In this document: piece after piece, positions 1 to 6,700 of the stretch
Layout of the letters: each line of letters opens with the position of its first letter
Numbering within the stretch: the first letter of the stretch is position 1
Source of the DNA: SIAJ01 sp036266155
Lineage (GTDB): Bacteria; Planctomycetota; Planctomycetia; Gemmatales; Gemmataceae
Assembly: GCA_036266155.1 (NCBI GenBank)
Contig: DATANR010000365.1
Coordinates: 1 to 9,151, forward strand
Direction: 5' to 3'
DNA: 9,151 nt
Translations under genes and position numbers: made by a program
The notes under the pieces: model-generated
Told to the model about the DNA's origin: nothing
Databases searched by the model: none
Seen by the model: the letters and a program-made list of their open reading frames with translations, nothing else

Positions 1-39
1 CGTCATGGTGGACGTGAACGAATTGGCCAGACCAATGCT

Positions 40-301
40 CACGGTAAGTTAGTCGCGCCCCGCCACGGCACAAGGCCACGGTAAGTTACTCGCGCGTGGC
101 CTTCGGAACCTTCGGCAGCTCCCACGGTAAGTTAGTCGCGCCTGGCCAAATTCCCAAATCACGGTAAGTTAGTCGCGCCCCCTGTGGACAAGCCGGCGAG
201 ATTGCGAAGTTATCCACAGTAAGTTGGTCGCGGCGCCGCGGTAAGTTGGTCGCGGCCGCCCACGGATTTCCGCGGGGTGTTTACGGTAAGTTAGTCGCCC
301 A
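40..301 (+). repeat. Array of seven 20-bp direct repeats (iteron-like)
   Basis: Seven same-strand copies of a 20-bp unit start at 40, 77, 123, 160, 215, 237 and 282. All share GTAAGTT, two variable bases, then TCGC. Copies 1, 3 and 4 are identical (CACGGTAAGTTAGTCGCGCC). Copies 5 and 6 carry GG in place of AG before TCGC and end in GGC; copy 2 has AC there, and copy 7 is degenerate at both ends. Distances between starts are 37, 46, 37, 55, 22 and 45 bp, so the array is not regularly spaced. No copy was seen elsewhere in the window. DnaA boxes lie between and just after the copies. Directly repeated protein-binding sites of this size are typical of iterons bound by a plasmid initiator; IS21-type transposon ends also carry multiple repeats. 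The sequence shows the repeats; the role is inferred. Confidence 0.9.
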
Positions 302-358
302 AACCTATATATACCTATAATCTTCTTCCGATAGTTGCCGGGCCTTGTCTGTGGATAA
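183..358. other. Cluster of three DnaA-box-like sites; candidate replication origin
   Basis: TTATCCACA, the classical DnaA box, is present perfectly at 210-218 on the plus strand and at 350-358 on the minus strand. The identity extends to a 12-bp perfect inverted pair, AGTTATCCACAG, at 208-219 and 349-360. A third site at 183-191 reads TTGTCCACA on the minus strand, a variant used as a DnaA box in high-GC bacteria. A perfect 9-mer on either strand is expected about 0.07 times in 9 kb, so two within 150 bp, next to repeats and an AT-rich stretch, are unlikely to be chance. No dnaA, rep or par gene is inside the window, so whether this is chromosomal, plasmid-borne or decayed cannot be told. 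Confidence 0.55.
301..328. other. Short AT-rich block, possible DNA unwinding element
   Basis: This is a strongly AT-rich stretch in a GC-rich region, placed between the last 20-bp repeat and the right-hand DnaA box. It contains ACCTATA twice, at 303-309 and 313-319, a 10-bp spacing close to one helical turn. AT-rich direct repeats next to DnaA boxes are where origins melt; the role here is inferred from position only. The block is short for a complete unwinding element. Confidence 0.35.
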
Positions 359-360
359 CT

Positions 361-562
361 CACTTCCGACACTCCAGTTGCTCACTTCCTGCGAATTGGC
401 TTAGCAAGGTAGAGGAGGGCGAGAGGCCCAAGCCTCCTTACCCATTCATTCGGATTTTGAGGCCTGTTTCAGACGCAGTTCATGATTCCGGATAGATGGA
501 TACCACTCCATCGGCGCTAACGCACCGTGTACCTGTCGGGAATCGTTCACTCAAAAAAGGCT
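361..562. other. Non-coding stretch between origin-like block and vapC
   Basis: No convincing reading frame, RNA gene or strong hairpin was seen. A short inverted pair, ATGGA/TCCAT around 496-511, is too small to call. A run of six A residues at 553-558 becomes a T run just past the vapC stop on the minus strand, but it lacks a convincing stem before it, so a terminator is not claimed. Confidence 0.5.
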
Positions 563-958
563 TTATGACGGTCGGCCGCGGATCAATTCAATCTGAACAC
601 CGTGGTTAGGCTTTGTCCAGTCGCCGTCTGTCGTCAGAACGACCGCTCCAAGACTTTTGCCCAACGCGAGACAAGCCCGATCGCCAAGCGAAAGGCCGAA
701 CGGCTTCGTCAACGGTTCGAGGAGGCCAGTTACTTCGGCTTGCTTGCTGTCGAACGGAAGAATGTTCTGGAACAGATTGTGCAGGTCGGCCATTTCCTGA
801 GAGAGATTGCTGTCGCGGCGAGACATGCGGGTGACGACTTCGGCAAAATTAACCGCCGACACAACGGCATCGGGCAGACTGGCAAGCACTCGGTCCGCTC
901 CCGGCTCCTGTTGCAAGACCGCGAGAACCGCCGAGGCATCGAGCACAACCCTATTCAC
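563..958 (-). CDS. vapC: VapC-type PIN-domain ribonuclease toxin
   Basis: This 131-residue protein matches the usual size of a single-domain VapC toxin. PIN domains of this family are Mg2+-dependent RNases that cut specific RNAs, often tRNA or rRNA, unless held by the antitoxin. The conserved acidic residues are at expected positions: D7 in the opening VVLDASA strand, E40 in NFAEVVTR, D93 in LSLGDRACLA, and D111 or D113 in LTTDGDW. The start is GTG at 956-958. It overlaps the antitoxin stop by 8 nt (GTGAATAG), with AGGA a few bases upstream inside the antitoxin gene. Translational coupling is therefore likely, as in most vapBC operons. All catalytic residues are present and the frame is intact, so an active toxin is expected. 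Its RNA target cannot be read from the sequence. Confidence 0.93.
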   Translation of the reverse strand: MNRVVLDASAVLAVLQQEPGADRVLASLPDAVVSAVNFAEVVTRMSRRDSNLSQEMADLHNLFQNILPFDSKQAEVTGLLEPLTKPFGLSLGDRACLALGKSLGAVVLTTDGDWTKPNHGVQIELIRGRPS

Positions 959-1211
959 CGGCTTCCTGCGCGGCCTCGATGCGGCGGTCGGCGATCAGTT
1001 CATCGGCCAGGGACACGCCCGGCGGGATGTGCTTTGCTGCCCAATTCTGAAGTCGCTTCAAGGATTGGCCAAAAGTCGAAATCAGCAGCCCTTGTTCAGT
1101 GATCGTCACCATGACTTCCTGCCCAGCGGTCAGCCCCAACTGCTTCCGGCAGGCGAACGGTATGACGATCCGGCCCTCGTCGTTCAACTTGGCTCTGTAA
1201 ACTTCATTCAT
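951..1211 (-). CDS. vapB: VapB-type AbrB/MazE-fold antitoxin
   Basis: This is an 86-residue protein. Its N-terminal half is a swapped-hairpin AbrB/SpoVT DNA-binding domain: KLNDEGRIVIP at about residues 8-18, then RKQLGL and GQEVMVTI, then GLLIST. The C-terminal half (about 50-86) is charged and lacks that fold; in this family that part wraps around the toxin. The expected role is to neutralise VapC by direct binding and, with it, to repress the shared promoter. The ATG at 1209-1211 is preceded by AGAGGA with a short spacing, supporting this start. The stop overlaps the vapC start by 8 nt. AbrB-fold antitoxins also pair with other toxins, but the PIN protein directly downstream settles the partner. 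Confidence 0.92.
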   Translation of the reverse strand: MNEVYRAKLNDEGRIVIPFACRKQLGLTAGQEVMVTITEQGLLISTFGQSLKRLQNWAAKHIPPGVSLADELIADRRIEAAQEAGE

Positions 1212-1236
1212 AAATCCTCTTATATTCTGACAGCCG

Positions 1237-1293
1237 ATAGTATCATGGTCGGACGACGATGTCCACGACGAATTGTTGCGAGATCGACGATCT
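1237..1293 (-). promoter_or_regulatory. Candidate vapBC promoter/operator
   Basis: Read on the minus strand, 1245-1237 is TGATACTAT, an extended -10-like element (TGN followed by a 4/6 match to TATAAT). It lies about 26 bp upstream of the vapB start; no good -35 is visible. Further upstream, 1281-1293 is a perfect odd-centred palindrome, AGATCG-A-CGATCT, 70-82 bp before the ATG. Toxin-antitoxin complexes with AbrB-fold antitoxins usually bind inverted repeats at their own promoter, so this is a candidate operator. Both sites are weak calls based on pattern and position. Confidence 0.25.
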
Positions 1294-1774
1294 TTAGATT
1301 GACAATTTTTGGAGCGGTCACCGCCGATAACAAATGAACGAGCCCGCTGTCCAGTTCGCTTGACTTCTGCAGCGGATTCATTGCCTGAATGGCACAGCGC
1401 CTCCCCATGTCTTCGCCCATGCCGGACGCGCAGGCCAATTTGTCGAAGGGACGTGCGGTTGGGCGCTCGAAGCCGCCTTCCGTTTCAGAGACTCAATCGG
1501 CTTTATTCCCCCCGGCCAAGCGATAGGTGGACGAGGGTCAAGAATCATGGAACCGGAATCGATTTAAGCGAATTCTTCAGCTCCTTTTGGCTCCAAAAAA
1601 TAGAGCAGACGCTGATCGGATTTACCTGAATCTACCCCTTGCAATCAAGCACACGACGGTTAGCTTACCATGTAGCCCACTTTGCACCATCCGCACGGGA
1701 AATGGCGATTCACGGCTGCTTCGAGCCAAACCCCGTCCGGTTCTGTGCCGAAATGACTTGACCCAATTCCACCA
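1294..1774. other. Gene-free region upstream of the tyrosinase gene
   Basis: This stretch separates the divergent vapBC and tyrosinase genes. Short frames on both strands show no recognisable family and no good ribosome binding site. A two-part word, GTGCGGTTGGG (1453-1463) then CTCAATCGGCTTT (1492-1504), recurs upstream of the giant gene (3578-3588 and 3594-3606). No clear sigma-70 promoter was found for the downstream gene. A TTGCAA at 1639-1644 lacks a matching -10. Confidence 0.45.
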
Positions 1775-1781
1775 AGAGGTG
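1775..1781 (+). promoter_or_regulatory. Shine-Dalgarno site of the tyrosinase gene
   Basis: AAGAGGTG-like purine run (AGAGGTG core) ends 5 nt before the GTG at 1787. It decides the start: a GTG start with this site gives a complete signal peptide, and no ATG in frame offers a better one. Confidence 0.7.
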
Positions 1782-1786
1782 ACACC

Positions 1787-3262
1787 GTGTGCCCGTTCTT
1801 CCTCCGGTCGATCGCCATCATTGCCACGTCCTGCGTTCTGATCCCACCTGGCAACAGCGCGAGAGCTCAGCATGTCCGCTACGACGCCCGCAGCGCCCAG
1901 GGCCAGCAGATGCTGAAGATCTACGCCGATGCGGTGGCCAAAATGAAAACAATCAAGGACGGCGACCCCGACAATTGGGTGTTCCAATGGTACACCCACT
2001 CGGTCCAGTCGACTACGAACAAGTCAGCCGCGATTACTGCCACCTACGGCCCGAACCCGAGCGCTTTCAAGGACCTCGCGCAGGCGATGTGGGAGACCTG
2101 CCAAGCGCACCACGCCGGCGACGACGAGAATAACTTCCTCGTCTGGCACCGCATGTACGTCTACTACTTTGAGCAGATCATCCGCGACGTCAGCGGCCAC
2201 AAAGACTTCACACTTCCTTATTGGAATTACTCCGCCAAAGGCGCCGATCACGGGGTGATCCCGCCCGAGTTCACGAGGAAGGACGACCCTGTTTTCAAAT
2301 CCTTGTATGTCGAGAAACGCAACCCGGGAGTCAACGCGGGGCAGCCGATCGACCACTCCTCGCCGGGCGCCCTCAACCTCGACTCGCTCGCGGAGTGCCT
2401 CTACGAGCCGGGCAATGGGCGGCAGGGTTTCAATATGCGGCTGGATGGTGGCTTGCACGGAAACGTTCACGTCCTCGTGGGCGGGCCGCAGAACATGGGT
2501 AGCGTACCTTGGGCGGCGGGCGACCCGATCTTCTGGCTCCACCATTGCAACATCGACCGCCTGTGGGCGAGCTGGAACAAAGCCGGTCGCAAGAACCCTG
2601 CACTCGGGGGTCAGTTCACGTTTGCTCAGAACCGGCAAAAAGTAGTGGCGGAAGTCAAGGAGTGGATGGACCCTGAAACCGAAAAGCACGGGTACTGCTA
2701 CGATAAGCTCGAGCCCGTGCCGGCGTGCCCGAAGACTGCCGAAGCGGTCGCCGCGGGAACCCGCAAGCAACTGAGGATCGGCGCCGTGAAGTCCAAGGAG
2801 ATCAAACTTGAGTCCGGGTCCGCGCCGACGCGGGTGTCGGTTGAGCCTGTCGCGGCCGAGAAAGGCGTGGAGGCACAGGACTTCCACGAACGCGTCAAGG
2901 TCCTGCCGGCTGGGAAGCGCGTATTGCTCGTCCTGAAGGGCTTGCGGGCAGACGCCCAACCAGGTGTACTCTACAACCTGTACCTTGAGTTGCCGGAGGG
3001 AGCGAAGGGCGAGAAAGCGGCCCCGCACCTCGTCGGCTCGATCAACTTCTTCAACGCCGTCGCGCACGGTGAGGCCGGCCATGGCAAGATGGAGGCGAAA
3101 GGTCCGGAGCGATTCGAACAGTTTGACATCACGGAGTTGTCCAAGGGGCTGCAGGGCAAGGGGCTGCTGAAGGCAAAGCCCACGGTGACGATCGCTCCGG
3201 CCGGAACGCAGGCGGAGAAAGCGAATCCGGTCATCGGCGAGATCTCGATCGTCGAGGAGTGA
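1787..3262 (+). CDS. Secreted tyrosinase / polyphenol oxidase (type-3 copper protein)
   Basis: The 491-residue protein is predicted to oxidise phenols and/or o-diphenols to quinones at a dinuclear copper centre outside the cytoplasm. Residues 1-27 form a Sec-type signal peptide (R7, hydrophobic 8-19, ARA before Q28). CuA ligands are likely H71 (QWYTHSV), H108 or H109 (CQAHHAG) and H121 (FLVWHRMYVYYFE). CuB ligands are H224 and H228 (LHGNVHV) and H252 (DPIFWLHHCNIDRLW). From about 325 to 490 comes a beta-rich domain like the C-terminal domain of plant polyphenol oxidases, with PHLVGSINFFN followed by QFDITELSKGL; in such enzymes it can shield the active site until removed. Oddities: the gap between the second and third CuA His is longer than the usual eight residues, Gly follows the first CuB His, and Asp220 sits where many polyphenol oxidases have the water-holding Glu. 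No copper-chaperone (caddie) gene is adjacent. Family call is secure; substrate preference is not. Confidence 0.93.
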   Translation: MCPFFLRSIAIIATSCVLIPPGNSARAQHVRYDARSAQGQQMLKIYADAVAKMKTIKDGDPDNWVFQWYTHSVQSTTNKSAAITATYGPNPSAFKDLAQAMWETCQAHHAGDDENNFLVWHRMYVYYFEQIIRDVSGHKDFTLPYWNYSAKGADHGVIPPEFTRKDDPVFKSLYVEKRNPGVNAGQPIDHSSPGALNLDSLAECLYEPGNGRQGFNMRLDGGLHGNVHVLVGGPQNMGSVPWAAGDPIFWLHHCNIDRLWASWNKAGRKNPALGGQFTFAQNRQKVVAEVKEWMDPETEKHGYCYDKLEPVPACPKTAEAVAAGTRKQLRIGAVKSKEIKLESGSAPTRVSVEPVAAEKGVEAQDFHERVKVLPAGKRVLLVLKGLRADAQPGVLYNLYLELPEGAKGEKAAPHLVGSINFFNAVAHGEAGHGKMEAKGPERFEQFDITELSKGLQGKGLLKAKPTVTIAPAGTQAEKANPVIGEISIVEE

Positions 3263-3280
3263 GTTGCCGTGACGGTCAAA

Positions 3281-3349
3281 AACCGTGCATCCGGCCTCAA
3301 GCGGAGCGGGGTGCCATGCCCGCTCATCATTGCGGCCGGATGCACGGTT
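3281..3349. repeat. Nested perfect inverted repeat after the tyrosinase gene
   Basis: Arms 3281-3296 and 3334-3349 are perfectly complementary over 16 bp (AACCGTGCATCCGGCC on the left). Inside the 37-nt loop a second perfect stem of 7 bp forms from GAGCGGG (3304-3310) and CCCGCTC (3319-3325). The element begins 18 bp after the tyrosinase stop. On the plus strand no T-run follows, so a simple plus-strand terminator is not supported. On the minus strand the outer arm runs into TTTTT, as in an intrinsic terminator, but no minus-strand gene is seen to its right. An overlapping small hairpin, ACGGT/ACCGT (3272-3276 with 3282-3286), would compete with the outer stem. It could be a REP- or MITE-like element, or an mRNA 3'-end stabiliser. 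Confidence 0.8.
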
Positions 3350-3734
3350 GAGATTCCCTTGGACGTTCCGGTTCGTTCTCCCTAACGGCGTGCATTTATC
3401 TCGACGTGGCAGGAGTCGCCGTGGATCGAGCGGTGTATGTCATCGGCGTCGGGTTCCGGAGGCCCACAACCAGGCGACATTCGCGCCCGTGATCTGTTAT
3501 GATTGTCGAAGTAGGACGTAACCAGTCGACCCAGGCTGAATGGCTCAAGTTCGATAAGACCGCCATGTTTGAATTGAGTGCGGTTGGGAAACTCTCAATC
3601 GGCTTTTTCCTCAATCTAACGCGGCTGTTGAGCATGGGTTCATCCGGAGACTGAGCAGCGCGGTCGGTTTGATGTCAGGGCTCGCCTGCTTGCAGTTTCT
3701 TTCCGGCACCCATTCATCCGCGTGGATTTTTTTC
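3350..3734. other. Gene-free region upstream of the giant exoprotein gene
   Basis: No intact gene was recognised. One plus-strand frame (about 3382-3489, stop at 3490) reads YLDVAGVAVDRAVYVIGVGF then RRPTT. This faintly recalls an SBBP beta-propeller repeat, but no start or domain-length frame exists. Bases 3573-3578 and 3594-3599 (ATTGAG/CTCAAT) could form a weak hairpin over the shared two-part word described for the upstream region. No reliable promoter was identified. Confidence 0.4.
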
Positions 3735-3739
3735 GAGGG
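3735..3739 (+). promoter_or_regulatory. Shine-Dalgarno site deciding the start of the giant protein
   Basis: GAGGG ends 7 nt before the ATG at 3747-3749. The frame is open back to a TTG at 3669, but that TTG has no comparable site, and the extra 26 residues would place unrelated sequence ahead of the MQFLPVPARRLWQSF leader. The ATG start at 3747 is preferred. Confidence 0.65.
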
Positions 3740-3746
3740 CTCTCTC

Positions 3747-6700
3747 ATGCAGTTTCTGCCCGTTCCCGCCCGCCGACTCTGGCAATCGTTCCTGGACAAT
3801 CAGCACCCCGGCCGCACGCCGAAGCGACCAGCAACTCGAACACGCACGCAGAAACTCAGGGTGGAAGGGCTGGAAGATCGGATTGCTCCAACAGTGGATC
3901 TCCATCCCATCGAAGTTCGTGGGCCGAACTGGCTGCTTACCGAATGGACTCCAGTCAATTCCGCCACAACATACAAGTTATATCGCACATCGTCTGATGG
4001 CGCAGACAATGACCGCCAGATCTATGTTGGCCCAAGCACGAAATACTTGGATATTGGATTTGACCACCTTCACCCGAGGGTCACCTACAGTTATCGCGTT
4101 TGGGCTGATACCGACCCGGATTCACCTGTCCGCCAAGCTCACTTGTCCCCCGAGACACAAACCCTCAGTCGGCTTGCGGGCAGTATTGGGGAAGACGATT
4201 CCAAGCCTTTGTATATTCAGAATCCGACTTTACCGAATGCTCCCTTGACAGCATCACCGTCCCAAGCAACCTGGGTTCTAATCCACGGTATATGGCCGAT
4301 CGTCGGACCCTCTCCAGCCACACGACTAAATGGCCTGGCGGACAACATCGCAGCGGTCCGCGGTAGCGATCAAGTTCTGACGCTTGATTGGTCATCCCTC
4401 TCCTTCGCGTTGACAGCGTATAATGTCGAACCTGTCGCAGAATGGACCTATATCTCTTTGGCTTTAAAAGGGTTCAAGGCGACCGATATTAACCTTATCG
4501 GTTACAGCTTGGGTTGCTATGTAGCAGCCGAGGTTGCCGAACGATACGATTCAGCGTCCGACGGTCCGCCTCCTGCAAGTCAAGGTTTTGGATGGAGCAG
4601 TGGTCTTCTCGGTCAGGTCCACTCAATTGTTGGCTTGGTTCCTGCAGCACATCTCCCTTTCTATGACGAGGTGCAAAACGTCCAATTCTATCAGCACGCG
4701 CGAAAATCATGGACATTCCACGCTGATAAATCAATCGCTGACTCAGATGAGACCCCAACAACCGCAAACGGTGCATTTGTCGTGCGTGGGAGTTCGCACA
4801 CGTCGATGCCGGAGGTATTCGCTAACCTGATACAAAGCGAAATCGATCCGTCCCTTTTTGCCAACAATGTGAATCACCCGTTCGTCTTGAAGAACTTGTT
4901 CGAGACACGGACAGGCAGTTGGCTATCGGACCGTTTTGATCACGATGGAACGGTGGTCCAGCCTCAAACCCCCCAGCCGCAAAATTACGACGCGGTCATC
5001 GACACGGCAAATGACAAGATTACTCGCCTCCAGTATTTCGACCCATCTGATCCGAATACACCAAAGGACAAGAGATCCGAAACTGGGTTGGCCATTTCCG
5101 AAATACAAACAGGTAATTCCTCTCGAGGACCGAGAACTTTAGATTTGTCCAACGTGGTCAGCGTGGCCAATATTGTCACTAATTTCGGCAATTCCACTTC
5201 GTCAAGTGGCGTCGGCGTGTTTTACGCCTCACGCAGCCCGTCCCAATATGGGGCGGAATATAATCTCGGCCAACGGCCAATCCCATCGCTGTCGCGCTAT
5301 AACCGTTCGACCAACACCAGCGTCCTTTCGCTCACTGGGCTGCCGGGCAACGCCTTCGATGGCGGCGTCATTTACATCACGATGGCGATCAACCCCAACG
5401 GCACCCCCAATGCCCGCGATCTCGATTGGCTGGAAGTTCCTGTCAACCCCGTCGCCAACAAGCCCGACCTGACCGGCTATTTCCTCGACGCCCATCCCAA
5501 CCCCGATAGCTACACTTGGGCGGAGACCATCCGAGTCGTTACTCGCTTCAAGAACGCGGGATTGTCTGCCGTCAGTATGCCGTTCTCCAACGGGCTGTAC
5601 CTCTCGCACGACACGACATTCGACGCCAGCGACAGCCTGCTCTATCGAAACTACTTCGGGCCCATGGCCGCGGGAACCACACTGGCGCGCGAATTCACAT
5701 TCATGCTTCCCACTGCGCCGCCCTCCGGGTTCGGCGATGGGCCGGCGTATTTCCTCTTGGTCATGGACGATCAGAATACAGTGGTTGAAAAGGACGAAAC
5801 TAACAACAGCGGTCAGGGCGACGGCATCGATTATCTGCCGGTCACGATCTCGGGTTCGCTGCCGCCGCCGGGTCCGCCGGTTATCGGATCCTTCATAGTT
5901 GGACCCGACACGATCACGCGTGGCCAGCTTGTAACCTTCACCGCGACCAACGTCACCGATGACGGCGTGGTCAACGAGGTCGTCTTCACCGCCGATAGCA
6001 ATGGCAACGGCATCCTCGACGGCGGCGACCGCTATATCGCCCACGGCTCGAAGTCCGACACGACCTTCACTGCTCGTGTTCAAACCGACTCCACATGGGC
6101 CATCGGTGGGACCGCGATATTCGCCCAGGCGAAAGACAATTTCGACAATCTCAGTCTGGTCAAAGTGGCCACGCTCACAGTCCAAGCTGTTCCGCCCTTC
6201 GTGGACGATGCGTACGAGAACAATGACACCCAAGGGAGCGCGACCTATCTAGGCAACGGCGCGAGCGTGACACTGAACGGTCTCGCGCTCGGCCCAAACG
6301 ATCCGGACTATTTCACCTTCGACATTCCGAACGATAACGCCGTCATCGATGCCGAAATCACGTTCTCGCAGGTCTATCCGCCGCTGGGACAGCCCGCCGG
6401 CGATCTCGATCTGTTTTTGATCGACAGCAACGGCAACAGCGTGGCGGCTTCGTACTACAGCACCGCGGGAAACGGGCGGGAACACATCAACATCACGCAC
6501 GGTTCGGGGCGGTTCACGCTCTACGTCATCGGGTCCAACACGGCCGGCTTTGGGACCGATTACAACTCTAGCTACAACCTCCAGCTGACGCTTAACGCTC
6601 CGTCCGGCTATCCGACGAGCGGCACGCTCTCCGCTAGCGCAACGATCTTGACGCGCGGCGACACCCTCACGCTTGGCGTCACAGGTAACACGCCAGGCAG

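Noticed and set aside
1..52. C-terminal tail of a plus-strand gene (VMVDVNELARPMLTVS then stop)
   Set aside because: Only sixteen residues are visible, the stop falls inside the first repeat, and another plus-strand frame and a minus-strand frame are also open. Not enough to call.
40..301. CRISPR array
   Set aside because: Repeats are only 20 bp, intervals between them range from 2 to 35 nt, and the intervals show no uniform spacer length; no cas gene is present.
1..301. IS21-type transposon end as the firm call
   Set aside because: Multiple end repeats and a CA at 300-301 would fit, but no istA/istB sequence is visible, seven copies is many for one end, and the DnaA boxes are unexplained. 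Kept only as the alternative to an origin.
545..562. Intrinsic terminator for vapC
   Set aside because: Six T residues follow the stop on the minus strand, but no convincing stem precedes them.
602..1337. Plus-strand reading frames across vapBC
   Set aside because: They are opposite-strand shadows: Arg/Ser-rich, without family features, while the minus strand encodes two clear protein families.
2024..3082. 352-codon minus-strand frame opposite the tyrosinase
   Set aside because: It lies wholly antisense to a gene with all copper ligands; its Arg/Val-rich composition is typical of the antisense frame of GC-rich DNA.
3669..3746. Start of the giant protein at the TTG at 3669
   Set aside because: No good ribosome binding site, and the extra 26 residues do not fit the leader; ATG at 3747 has GAGGG at proper spacing.
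5229..6233. 334-codon minus-strand frame opposite the giant gene
   Set aside because: Antisense shadow of a gene with recognisable CARDB and Ig-like domains; no family features of its own.
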